A stretch of 64,000 nt of DNA from Paralichthys olivaceus (Eukaryota > Chordata > Actinopteri > Pleuronectiformes > Paralichthyidae), in assembly GCF_024713975.1 (NCBI RefSeq), contig NC_091115.1, forward strand, positions 5,206,001 to 5,270,000, written 5' to 3'. The notes below the pieces were generated by a model. The model was given only the letters and a program-made list of their open reading frames with translations, did no database searches and was not told the origin of the DNA. How positions within the stretch are numbered: position 1 is the first letter of the stretch; every line of letters starts with the position of its first letter. Shown here one piece after another: positions 47,601 to 57,910 of the stretch. The position numbers and the translations under genes were made by a program.

Positions 47601-49259
47601 GTACTTTTTAGCCCCTCTTTGGGACCTTTCCCAGTATAAACAATAACCTTTTCAGGACCAGTGGACTCGTGGTCCCCATGACGTAAAACTTCTCCATCAC
47701 TCATTTTGGTCTTTTCCCCACTCCTCTGTCTGCACATTTATGTCCCAATATATTGTCTCCGAATGAAAATGACTTGTCTACAAACCAAGCTCCAAAACAA
47801 ATCAATACCACCCCAAACTCATGTTAAACTCCTTTAATCCCAGAACATCTGGCGTTGGTGGAGCAGAGGCAGGAGTGTCTCCGATCGCCCCCTGCAGCTG
47901 ATCGTAGGATCCCTATTTTCCCCACATCTTATCCTTCCTTCTGAGTCTGAGCCAGAAGCTCCTTTGTTCTTCCTACTCTGCCTGGGGTCTGTACTACTAA
48001 ACAAGTTCAACATGACCATGGATATCTTTCTGAGATTCCAGCAGAATTTAACCAAACAATCGCAGTCTGGCTAAGCGGCCACACAAAGGTGGTTATCATC
48101 TCCACAACCCAGGGTTTAGGGTAAGGGTTAGGGGACCAGTGACCAGTGAACTGACAGCAGAGCCACATATTTTACAAACGACGATCAAACTGTTAAATTA
48201 ACACATTATCCAGAATAAAATAAACAGTTACAGCTGCTAAATGCAGTAAGAGCAGCTGGTAAATCATCTCTAATTGTGTGAATGTGTAAGTTATGGAGCC
48301 CCTGGTGACATTTGGGAAAAATATATTATGTGACCACGATAAAAAAAAATTTGGGGAACGAGATAAATAAGTTGGGCCACAACAAATGAAACTGCTGTAT
48401 ACTAACAAGACCTGTGGAACCCTAACCCCAACCCACTGAAATGAGGAGGCCTCTTGGGTGAGAGATGAAATGAACACACTGTGGTGGAAACGTTTGACAT
48501 AGTCATTTATTTTGTTTTATCTTATCTTTACTTTATATTCTTCACTTTTCATGCTTGTTTGATTAGCGTTGTTAATTTCCCAATCTTTGAACAATAATGG
48601 AATTCTGATTCTGATTCTGAATAAACACACATGGACCTAATTCTTTCAGTAGTTTTCTTGTAATCTTGCTAACTAATAAACAAACACAGATGAAAACATA
48701 CCCTCCTTGGCAGAGGTAACTATAAAGGCACTTAGAGAGCACAGAGCTCCACCAAGGCGTATTGGTCTTGGTCATTTTCACATTATGTTGAATATATATG
48801 TATTGAGATCAAACACATTCACATTTACACGTTTCATAAAGATACAACATTTCTTGAGATATAAAAAAATTATTCTGAATCTGCCCCTTTGATCACATCC
48901 GCTCCTAAATTTAATGAGTTCTTCCATGGCCCACATGTCACCCTTATATTAATAAAATAATCAATTTATATTAATTATAAATAACAAAAATAATAAAATC
49001 AGTTCAGTGGTTTTTGCATAAGCATTCAAACCCGCAATGAAAATGTAATCTCCTTTGACTTAAGTGGAAATCCTTCCAGTAGTTTTTGTTTCATCCTACT
49101 TACACACAATAAACAAACTGACAGTAGTGAAAACCTTCATAAAATAATGGGTCCTGGTTAGCATCCAGTGGATATTATGATGCCTTCAGCAAAGAAGTTT
49201 GCTTGAACCCATTCTCATCAGTGAACCAAAGATAATTTGATCAATTCTCTTTTTTTGTG
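47600..49259. other. Intergenic DNA with repeat fragments
   Basis: No coding exon was found. A retroposon-like tail ending in repeated ATTCTG (48600-48622) and a reverse-oriented copy of the 28100-type repeat (48700-49130) are visible. Telomere-like TTAGGG/CCCTAA snippets occur at 48112-48134 and 48418-48434, in opposite orientation. Confidence 0.5.
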
Positions 49260-50429
49260 CTATTGATCCCAAAACCAATGAGTAAGAGAATGAGAAGCAT
49301 GATATCCTCTGTTTTTTTCTAAGTAACGACAAGCTTTGCAGGCATGTTCCCTGCCGAATTGTGAACCTTCGACTTCATACCTCTTTTTCCAATCAAAGAA
49401 TGTCATATATTCAGCAGTATTCTGTTCAAGGTGAAGGAGTCTCTCTGCCAGCTCCTTTGGAGTGGGAAAGTCATCGACATGAATGAAAGCGTCGCCTGGG
49501 ACTTGGTCTTCGTAGTTTCTTCTCGTTGTGCCCAGAGCTACGGGTACAGTTCCCAGTTTCATGGGATTGAATAACTTCTCTGTGATATAATCTGTGTGTT
49601 GAGAGTTTTCAAAGGCGAGATAGAATTTACAACTTGAGACAATGCTAGCATAGCTTTCAGCATCTACATGTTTGCCAAAAGCCTTCCCATAAGTTTCTAT
49701 GTGGATGTGTTCTTTCAGTTCGTTGTAGTACTGAACTCTTTTGAGCCCCTCATGCCAGTTGCTCACAATCCAACAAACCAACTTGTCCTTGGTTGGCAGC
49801 TGGAAACTCTCCACCTCAGATGTATGTGGCTCTAAATGCCCATAATGCACTGGGATATGTGAATCTAAGCGATAACAGGATGTCACGTTGAACAAGTTAT
49901 CAAGTCCAGGTAATTTTTTGCAGTTTGAAGGTGACTCCATGTTGAACCACACCCATTTCTGAAACCAGGGACGTGGCTCACTTGGCATGTTTTCCAGATT
50001 TCCCTGAATGTCCCAGTGGTGGAAGAGAACCCCGTGGGCTTTGTGGTAAAGAGACTTGTCATCAGTCAAGCGGCATCCTTTATATTTTACCGTATCGCAA
50101 GTGAGATCAAATTTGTGGCCAAATGGCCACATCCAAATCAACAGGAGAATGTCGGGCTCAGCCTCCACCTCCACATCCTGGATCTTCTGGGGACCATCGG
50201 TAGGTGCTTCCTCGTGCTGCTCCGAGGAACGGTTTTGGTTTGAGCCCTGGGTCTGTGCCTCCACAGGACACACACAAGAATGATTTCCTCTCTTCAGATA
50301 AACACTGAAATCAGGGAACTCGATTTCTGACTTGTAGTATGTTAAAAAAATCACAAAGAAACACACCAACAGTACGCAGCCGAAGGCAATTTGGCGCGGA
50401 CGAGTCATCTGGCAGCTCGAGAAGGACAT
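49260..50429 (-). CDS. Alpha-1,3-fucosyltransferase, GT10 family, copy 1
   Basis: It is a type II Golgi enzyme that transfers fucose from GDP-fucose to GlcNAc or Gal-GlcNAc on glycans (Lewis-type epitopes). The 389-aa frame has no intron. It has a short cytosolic tail, a signal-anchor at about 14-32 and a stem to about 92 with N-glycosylation sequons (NHS, NRS). The GT10 catalytic domain includes HHWDI at 137-141 and the GDP-fucose-binding signature FYLAFENSQHTDYITEKLF at 269-287. Trp at the third position of HHWDI is the residue type that in human FUT3 favours type 1 acceptors (alpha-1,4 activity), whereas Arg favours type 2. It most resembles FUT9-like fish enzymes, but the human orthologue is unclear. 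An acceptor (CTCCAG) at 50439 and a donor after 51643 imply an upstream non-coding exon. Confidence 0.93.
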   Translation of the reverse strand: MSFSSCQMTRPRQIAFGCVLLVCFFVIFLTYYKSEIEFPDFSVYLKRGNHSCVCPVEAQTQGSNQNRSSEQHEEAPTDGPQKIQDVEVEAEPDILLLIWMWPFGHKFDLTCDTVKYKGCRLTDDKSLYHKAHGVLFHHWDIQGNLENMPSEPRPWFQKWVWFNMESPSNCKKLPGLDNLFNVTSCYRLDSHIPVHYGHLEPHTSEVESFQLPTKDKLVCWIVSNWHEGLKRVQYYNELKEHIHIETYGKAFGKHVDAESYASIVSSCKFYLAFENSQHTDYITEKLFNPMKLGTVPVALGTTRRNYEDQVPGDAFIHVDDFPTPKELAERLLHLEQNTAEYMTFFDWKKRYEVEGSQFGREHACKACRYLEKNRGYHASHSLTHWFWDQ

Positions 50430-51642
50430 GGTTCACGTCTGGAGAGACAAAAGGTTGCGTTTTATTTTTAATTCGAATATTTCTGTACACAGGTTGTTAC
50501 TACAACTTGATTTTGAGCCAACAAACCAATTAATATGAACATGTAAATTTAGACGTGTCATGTTTTTTTTTAAATTGACATTTCTCTATATGAGTTCTAC
50601 TGTTGATGTAAACTAGTGCAGTGTCTGTTCTTAACTTGTCAGTTTGGAATGGGCTGTTTGTTTGGCCTGGATTGATGCTGGTTGCAGCTTTTCCTTCTGA
50701 AACTGTAAAAGTGACCTGCACTAACTGAGCTGTGATGAAGCTGTTCACCTGTTTATTCAAAGTTCAGTTTATTCAGTTCAGCTTGTGAAAGACAACATCA
50801 CTGATGGTGTTGAGTCCAGGTCGTCACTGCTACAGAGCGCTGGTTGTCTGTTTATTGAAGTTTATTAATATTGAACATATCGCTTGTCCATCTCACACAA
50901 GCCTTTGTGCATCCGTCAATCTCCCCAGTCTCACCTTGTGCTTCTGCTCAGTTCCTTTGACTATTTTTGGACTTTCCTGTTCGTCTGCATGCCTATAACC
51001 GCCAACTGGAGCATCTACAAGCCTGTTTATTTACATTAAAATTCTCTTCATTACACATTTTGACTCCTGAAATCTTTTATGTCTCGACGTTCATCTCAAA
51101 AATGCCAAAGTTCCAACAAATATTGGCCACAATACATTGCACTAAGAATAAAAGCACATAATCCAACAAAAAGTGTTTTTTTTTCTCTTCAGGCAAGTCA
51201 CCAGATGTTTGGCTTCATGAGTAAGATGAAGAACCTTGCAGATATTTTTTACACCCATGAATATCACTCAAATCTAAGCTCCGTCTATGGGAACAGCAGA
51301 GGTGACAATAAAGGACAAAGATACTGTGTGTTTTCATGAACATCAAACACTAATGACCAAACTATAATGGAAGAAACTAATAACTAGAAAAATGCATTAC
51401 TGAACCATCTGAACCTGTCAGACATGTTGAGAAGCATAAGAAGGGCTTTATAAGTGTTACGTTAAACTAAAATTTGATTTTAAACCATAAGCGAAATAGG
51501 AAAAGCTTATTTCTTTTTTCCGTTTAATTAAACCGTCTAATAATATTATTTTCATAAAACTCTAAATAAAAAAATGAAACTCTAAAACAACATACAGAGA
51601 CTCCATTAAGGTAAAGCTGGAAACATGAAGCAGCAGTCTCAC

Positions 51643-51730
51643 CTTGATGGAGAAAAGCACAGGTAGATCACAATGACTGAGATGTTCCTCTTTCTGTTTT
51701 TAGCTGCTGAGTTTCCTCATGTTTAACATC
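51643..51730 (-). other. Probable 5' untranslated exon of fucosyltransferase copy 1
   Basis: A donor (GTGAGA) follows base 51643. The same exon and donor recur at the equivalent place upstream of copies 2 and 3, which supports it as a real shared leader exon. The 5' limit is unknown. Confidence 0.5.
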
Positions 51731-52231
51731 TATTTGCATATAGTCACCTGATCCTATACAAATGATATTGTCTGGTTTGATGGACCCACATTTGTACCAG
51801 ATTCCAGCTCGACTCAGGGCACGTCAGTTAGATGTTTTCCCAACTGGATATGGCCACTAGACAATGTATTGACAACAAAGGACAAGATCTAAATCAAGTG
51901 ATTTCGAATAAAACTTTAATCTTAAGGGGCAGAACCAGCGGATGATGAGGGTTTGTGCACTTCACTAAGTATGACTCAGGTCGACAGGTCGAACAGGTTC
52001 CGAGCCTCTCCCTGAGGAGTCGTATCTCACTATTGACTTTCCTGTGTTCGTAACTGTGTCACAAGAACCATTGGTATCAAACTTTAGTTTAACAGATCTA
52101 GGCTGCAGTCAAAGTCAAAATGTTCTTCTTTCCTCACCTCAATTCACCTGCCTGAGCCAACAGAGCCACAAAAAGGACACAACCTGCTTTGATTGTTTGC
52201 CATTTATGTGTGGCAGCATAATCATCTTAAT

Positions 52232-52233
<2 letters not shown>

Positions 52234-52288
<55 letters not shown>
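52234..52288. repeat. AT microsatellite
   Basis: A pure AT run between fucosyltransferase copies 1 and 2. The matching duplicated position near copy 3 (58415-58432) is a much shorter TATATACA tract. Confidence 0.95.
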
Positions 52289-52294
<6 letters not shown>

Positions 52295-52640
52295 ATACTA
52301 GTGATACTACTCCTTCTACTCCTTCTTTATTAATAAACTATGACTGTGTGCCAGTTAGCTTGCATGAACAGGAGAACCTTGAACTGAAACAGCTCAATGA
52401 AATTCAGCCAGGCATGAGTTCCTCCATGGCCCAGACCTCACCCTTCTACCAAGTTTCAATACAACTGTTTCAGTAGTTTTTGCATAACCATTCAAACAGA
52501 CAAACAAACAGCAATGAAAACCTAACCTCCATAAAAAACACCGGTTGATATTACGATTCCTTCACCCAAAAAGTTCCCTTCAGGCCATTGTCATCAGTGA
52601 ACTAAACTAAAACATAATTGGATCAATGCTCTTTTTTGTA

Positions 52641-53813
52641 CTATGTATCCCAGAACCAATGAGTAAGAGAATGACAAGCATGGTGTCCTCTGTTTTTTTG
52701 TAAGTAACGACAAGTTTTGCAGGCATGTTCCGTTCCATAATAAAAGTGTTGAATTCTATACCTCTTTTTCCAATCAAAGAATGTCATATATTCAGCAGTA
52801 TTCTGTTCAAGGTGAAGGAGTCTCTCTGCCAGCTCCTTTGGAGTGGGAAAGTCATCGACATGAATGAAAGCGTCGCCTGGGACTTGGTCTTCGTAGTTTC
52901 TTCTCGTTGTGCCCAGAACTACGGGTACAGTTCCCAGTTTCATGGGAGTGAATAACTTCTCTGTGATATAATCTGTGTGTTGAGAGTTTTCAAAGGCGAG
53001 ATAGAATTTACAACTTGAGACAATGCTAGCATAGCTTTCATCATCTACATGTTTGCCAAAAGCCTTCCCATAAGTTTCTATGTGGATGTGTTCTTTCAGT
53101 TCGTTGTAGTACTGAACTCTTTTGAGCCCCTCATGCCAGTTGCTCACAATCCAACAAACCAACTTGTCCTTGGTTGGCAGCTGGAAACTCTCCACCTCAG
53201 ATGTATGTGGCTCCAAAAACCCATAACGCACTGGGATATGTGAATCTAAGCGATAACAGGATGTCACGTTGAACAAGTTATCAAGTCCAGGTAATTTTTT
53301 GCAGTTTGGAGGTGGCTCCATGTTTAACCACACCCATTTCTGAAACCAGGGACGTGGCTCACTTGGCATGTTTTCCAGATTTTCGTAAATGTCCCAGTGG
53401 TGGAAGAGAACCCCGTGGGCTTCATGGTAAAGAGACTTGTCATCAGTCAAGCGGCATCCTTTATATTTTACCATATCGCAGGTGAGATCGTATTTTTCGT
53501 CAAATGGCCACATCCAAATCAACAGGAGAATGTCGGGCTCAGCCTCCACCTCCACATCCTGAATCTTCTGGGGACCATCGGTAGGTGCTTCCTCGTGCTG
53601 CTCCGAGGAACGGTTTTGGTTTGAGCCCTGGGTCTGTGCCTCCACAGGACACACACAAGAATGATTTCCTCTGTTCAGATAAACACTGAAATCAGGGAAC
53701 TTGTTTTCAAGTGTGTAGTAGTATGTTAAAAAAATCACCAAGAAACACACCAACAGTACGCAGCCAAAGGCAATTTGGCGCGGACGAGTCATCTGGCAGC
53801 TCGCGAAGGACAT
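52641..53813 (-). CDS. Alpha-1,3-fucosyltransferase, GT10 family, copy 2
   Basis: The 390-aa intronless frame has the same layout as copy 1 and near-identical sequence. It differs by a one-residue longer stem start (YYYTLENKFPDF), WPFDEKYDL where copy 1 has WPFGHKFDL, RYGFLEPH where copy 1 has HYGHLEPH, and a different carboxy end (RIQHFYYGTEHACKTCRYLQ). It keeps HHWDI (138-142) and the fucosyltransferase signature; the residue after EKLF is Thr289. Same Golgi type II topology is expected. Confidence 0.93.
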   Translation of the reverse strand: MSFASCQMTRPRQIAFGCVLLVCFLVIFLTYYYTLENKFPDFSVYLNRGNHSCVCPVEAQTQGSNQNRSSEQHEEAPTDGPQKIQDVEVEAEPDILLLIWMWPFDEKYDLTCDMVKYKGCRLTDDKSLYHEAHGVLFHHWDIYENLENMPSEPRPWFQKWVWLNMEPPPNCKKLPGLDNLFNVTSCYRLDSHIPVRYGFLEPHTSEVESFQLPTKDKLVCWIVSNWHEGLKRVQYYNELKEHIHIETYGKAFGKHVDDESYASIVSSCKFYLAFENSQHTDYITEKLFTPMKLGTVPVVLGTTRRNYEDQVPGDAFIHVDDFPTPKELAERLLHLEQNTAEYMTFFDWKKRYRIQHFYYGTEHACKTCRYLQKNRGHHACHSLTHWFWDT

Positions 53814-54130
53814 GGTTCACCTCTGGAGAGACAAAAGATCTGGTTATTGAAGACAGAACATTTGATTTGAAAGAAGTTGTTTTCTATGTTTTTATCTGTA
53901 CACACATGTTGTTACTACAGCTTGATTTGGAGCCCACAAATCAGTTGATATAATAACATTTTATTTCCATTTCTAAAACTGCCTTTAACAGTTTCAGCTT
54001 TTCCTTCTGAAACTGTAAACATGACCTGCGGTAATTGTAAGGCCACTTGGTGATGTTAATGGACATTTTGTTGATCAAAAGATGTGTGGCTTCATGAGTA
54101 AGATGAAGAACCTTACAGATATTTTTTTTT

Positions 54131-54263
54131 TCTAGGGTAAAGAAAACAACAATTTATACAATTTAGATGAAACAAACTAGTGAAAACATCATGAGGATTA
54201 TTCTACATTAAATTTCTGCCAATAGATCCTTTTCACCGAAATCTTACACACTGGACCTATAAG
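54131..54263. mobile_element. Truncated MITE-like element in copy 2 leader intron
   Basis: It matches the right 130 bp of the 40483-40859 element, including caatttatacaatttagatg and the ttacacactggacct end. It replaces about 350 bp present in the equivalent introns of copies 1 and 3, so insertion came with a deletion, or a deletion followed. The poly-T run at 54123-54131 marks the left break. Confidence 0.7.
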
Positions 54264-54295
54264 GTAAAGCCATAAACTTGAAGCAACAGTCTCAC

Positions 54296-54380
54296 CTTGA
54301 TGTAGAAAAGCACAGGTAGATCCAAATGACCGATGTCTCTCTCTCTGGTTACAAGTCTTGTTTGTGCTTTTGTCTGGAGA
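54296..54380 (-). other. Probable 5' untranslated exon of fucosyltransferase copy 2
   Basis: The shared leader exon: donor GTGAGA after base 54296, with agaaaagcacaggtagatc as in the other two copies. The upper end diverges from copies 1 and 3 after about 54330. Confidence 0.45.
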
Positions 54381-54639
54381 TCTGGTTTGTCAGTCTAACA
54401 GGAATTTCAGTAATGCTGTTTGATCACTATCACAGGGTTTGATGGCAGTGCCCACATTTGAAACCAGATTCCAGCTCGACTCAGAGCACGTCAGGTAAGT
54501 GTTTTCCCACCTGAACATGGCCACTACATAATGTATTGACAACAAAGGACAAGATCTACTTCAAGTGATTCAGAAAATTACTTCAATCTTAAGGGGCAGA
54601 ACCAGCGTATGATGAGGGTTTGTGCGCTTCACTAAGTAG

Positions 54640-54717
54640 ATGATAGATAGATGAACTTTATTGATCCCAGTGGGGAAATTGTTGTGTCACAGCAGCAGTT
54701 CAACATTCACAGAGAGT
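54640..54717. repeat. Retroposon tail with GATAGATA motif
   Basis: It has gatgatagatagatgaactt, then tattgatcccagtggggaaa and ttgttgtgtcacagcagcag. This is the familiar form of a LINE/SINE 3' end in teleost genomes. It directly abuts the fucosyltransferase fragment at 54718. Confidence 0.6.
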
Positions 54718-54758
54718 ACATCCTTTATAATTTACCGTATCGCAGGTGAGATCGGATT
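54718..54758 (-). pseudogene. Isolated fucosyltransferase coding fragment (about 38 bp)
   Basis: catcctttataatttaccgt followed by atcgcaggtgagatcg matches the stretch of copy 3 at about 60328-60363 base for base, including the AATTT that differs from copies 1 and 2 (both have ATTTT there). It encodes only a dozen codons and has no flanking homology. Confidence 0.7.
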
Positions 54759-55410
54759 TATTACCACAATAATTAATATTACTAAAAACCTTGATTATCA
54801 TACTGCAGGAACAGATTTACTGTGATCAACTGAAACGTGAACTTGTCAGACTTTACTGACTGTCATTGGAGTGTCAAGTAAGTGAACATGCAGAATGTCG
54901 GTGACTCAGATAACCTGCACCCATGGATGTCCTACATGAGACAGAACTAGACTCCAACAAGACTGAACACTGAGTCACCACTTCTGCACTGACTCCAGGT
55001 ACAGACCTGTTTTTATAACTTACTAACAATAAAAGCAAAGTATTGCACATAATACATGATGCATTACATAATATATGCAATACTTTTAATGTGGAAGAAC
55101 TCCATACTGCACATTCATTGTCTTGGTAGTACAGTGTTTAATCCCAAACCATATTCAGATACATAGTTGAATATCCAGAGAATATAAGGACACAAACATT
55201 GTTTGAAAGTAACACTTATCTTTGCAATAATGCCATACTTTTGTGTTTCCTGTCATTTTATTAGGGAAGGACGAACCTGAGGGACACAGCTGTGCTGAGT
55301 GTGTTCTGTCTCTTATGGCAAAAAAGAAAAGAAAACCCTGTTTTTATCTAAAGTTTATCAAATCAGAAAGTAAAAGATGAACATTGTTGTGATAACTGTT
55401 ACTATATTCT

Positions 55411-56517
55411 TCATGACACTTTGCAATGACTGCCAAATCTAAGCAGTTGCAGGTCATGTTTAGTTGAGGGAGGAACACATGAAGTGTTGTGCAGATGAAG
55501 CGTGTGCAGGTCGGCCTCATGTTGACCAGCCTGAAGCTGCCGAGCTCCAGTAGATTCTGAGGACATCAGGTGCTGCAGTGCTTCCTGACATGAAATGAAA
55601 CAAGTCATGATAAAGGATGTTTTATCCTGAAATCATTGTCACATCTGTAGACAATAAGGAACATATAAGAGCAACACTTAAGATTATTTACAGATACTGT
55701 ACAATACAATAATTACAATACTTTTGACACATGTGATATCAGCTGTGTTAAGAAGCCAAGACTGGTACTTAAAGTTCATTCTGTGTTCAGCAGGTGGAAG
55801 CACCACAGATTTCAGCCAAACTGATGTACTAAAAGAAAAACACATTGTACAAATATATAAAATGTCTTTCTACCTCATCTGTAATATTCAAGGTGATAAT
55901 CTCTCACAGTGCTGTTGATAACAGTCCACATCAAGTCCCTCAACTTCTCTCAGAGTGAAAACAGATAAATATATAATAAATATGAGCACTGTTTACAACA
56001 GTGGTGTGTGGAGATTAAAATCACATCTTAACTGTCATATAATTACACATCTGCACTGAGTCTAATTCACTGTGAATTCCATAACAGGCTAAAAAAAAAC
56101 GAGGTTGTAATAGTAATGGTGGTTCTACGAGTCTGTATCAGAACATTTGTGAAACATAGTTACTGTCACATGCAATTTACACATGTAGCTTATTAATGTT
56201 AGCTTTTTAAAATTACAATCAAGTGACAACACACAACTCTTTACTGCAGATGTGAAAACTTAGTATGAGGTAGTTAGATTGCGTCAAACTGTTCATTAGA
56301 CGTGTTCAATAAACGGTAAATTACCACGATAACATTAAAAACCACTTGAGGCATGTAAGCGTATGTAGTATGATCATGATAATGGATGAATCAATAGGTT
56401 TTGTTGTTGTTGTTTAGTTTCAGGGTAACTTACCTCTGTTCGGTTCGTTGTTACGACCGCGACCATCCCGGAGCAACAACACGGCAGCGCTAGCCGGTTA
56501 GCAGTAGCGGGTAGCAT
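55411..56517 (-). CDS. Candidate two-exon small ORF of unknown function
   Basis: Exon 1 (56517-56434, 28 codons from an ATG, with a second in-frame ATG at 56466) ends at a GTAAGT donor inside a CpG-rich promoter block. Exon 2 (55584-55411, 57 codons and TGA) starts after a good acceptor (TTCATGTCAG), and the phases agree. The 85-aa product begins MLPATANRLALPCCCSGMVA and contains LQHLMSSESTGARQLQAGQH. I recognise no family, domain or membrane span. Alternatively exon 1 is merely a distal leader exon of fucosyltransferase copy 2, and the downstream frame is chance. Confidence 0.3.
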
Positions 56518-56700
56518 GTAGCCTAGCTCCTTAGCCTGAGCTAACCCGGTAACGATGAGCTCTGTGGGCGTGGCTCAGTTGTCAGTCTTCACTCGGCACG
56601 CCTAGCGTCCACACGCGCTCCTCCTCTTTGCCCATTTATGGGTTAGCCAGGAACTAGGAGGAGTCAGGCCCCGGCAAGATGGCGCCGGGTGAAACGCCCA
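56434..56700 (-). promoter_or_regulatory. CpG-rich promoter-like block with first exon
   Basis: CpG dinucleotides are dense here compared with the flanks. The block carries GCTAGC/GTTAGC-type motifs and ends in a strong minus-strand donor after 56434. It could drive the small ORF at 55.4-56.5 kb or act as a distal promoter for fucosyltransferase copy 2. Confidence 0.5.
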
Positions 56701-56780
56701 CTGCGAGCCACATTTTCACTCTTCAGAAACCAACGGGTGACGTCACGGACACTACGTCCATCTTTATATACAGTCTATGG
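56677..56780. mobile_element. Right end of CATAGACTGTATATAAAG element
   Basis: It ends tccatctttatatacagtct then atgg, matching the right end of the 38564-38926 element. Immediately left lies caagatggcgccgggtg, a phrase paralleled in the 23570 copy. Confidence 0.5.
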
Positions 56781-57131
56781 TCGGAGCCCTGGAGGTGGGA
56801 CTCCACTCTGTCCCTGTACTGCTGATAGCACTCGGGAGCGCGTACCTGGACTTCCTGTACTCCTCCAGATCACCTGAGCTCTAGGCGACAGTCCGTGCTT
56901 TAAGTTTGGCATTGACGTCACCATTAATCCAGGGCTTCTGATTTGGGAATGTCCGTACAGTAATCCTCGGTACGACGTCATCGATACGTTTGCTGACGTA
57001 GCAGATGACCGTGTCCGTGTTGATGTTGTTGTCCTTGAGTAGTAAAGTCCTCTTTTTGTATTTCTTCTGCAGCAGTCCTGTAGAGCCGAGTCTGTATGTT
57101 CTCATATTAAGATACACTCCACTGAGGGGAA

Positions 57132-57910
57132 CATTCTGTCAGGTAGGTGGGGGGGGACCAAGACGCAGAAACTAAATACTGTTTAACAAAAAGTGCCCTT
57201 TATTTAAAAAGGTAAACGTAACAAAAGGAATCTTAAATAAACAAAAGTCGCACTAATCATAACAGGGGAGTGGAACAGGGAAATACATGAAAGAACTTAG
57301 GAGGAACGTGGCGAGAGGTGACGGGACACATGAACATGACGATAAACGACGATGAACCAACAACCACATGGGGGGAACACCAAGACTTAAATACACACTT
57401 GAACTGATCAGTAAATGGGGACAGGTGGCACAAGACAAACAGGTCAACATGATGAGGGCAGGAAGCCAAATGGGGAAACACACCAGGAGCAGAGACTAGA
57501 AAATAAAACGGGAAACAGAGGAACACTGAACAAACTTAAAACATGAATTCAAAACGTAACAAAAACACTGTTGAAACATGAACTGAAAACACTCATAAAA
57601 GAGGACAAAAATACAATAACCATGACAGGGATGAACACAGGAGAAGCACAGGGTGGAACACAGAGGAACGCAGAAGGGAACACGAGAGGAAAAAAGGGTG
57701 AAACAAAGAAAGAGAAACACAGAGATGAACACAGGAAGGCACACATGAGAACATAAAGAGGAACACAGAGATGAGACACAAGCGAGGGACACAGAGGGGA
57801 CATAGAACAAACCTAAAACATGAATTCAAAACGTAACAAAAACACAATTTAAACTAGAACTGAAAAAACTCTTTATAAAAGAGGACAAAATACCATAACC
57901 CTGACATATT
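57132..57910. repeat. Interspersed A/GAACACA-rich repeat with internal direct repeat
   Basis: The interior is low-complexity (gaacacag, gggaaac variants). Two approximately 100-bp direct copies, 57523-57627 and 57804-57905, share aaaacatgaattcaaaacgt then aacaaaaacac and end at a CATGACA/CCTGACA phrase. It resembles a teleost non-autonomous repeat, name unknown. Cysteine/serine/phenylalanine-rich frames on the minus strand are artefacts. Confidence 0.5.

Noticed and set aside
48112-48434. Telomere-like TTAGGG and CCCTAA snippets as an interstitial telomere
   Set aside because: Only two or three degenerate units on each side and no tandem array; more likely chance or the ends of a decayed repeat.
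50016-50243. Plus-strand frames repeated opposite each fucosyltransferase copy
   Set aside because: They are antisense shadows of the coding exon. Their repetition reflects the tandem duplication, not selection on a separate protein.
50530-51340. Short frames conserved between the leader introns of copies 1 and 3
   Set aside because: The identity comes from recent duplication of the whole block; there is no start context, domain or coding signature.
57257-57847. Cysteine/serine/phenylalanine-rich minus-strand frames resembling membrane peptides
   Set aside because: They lie in a GAACACA-type low-complexity repeat, and several overlapping frames look alike.
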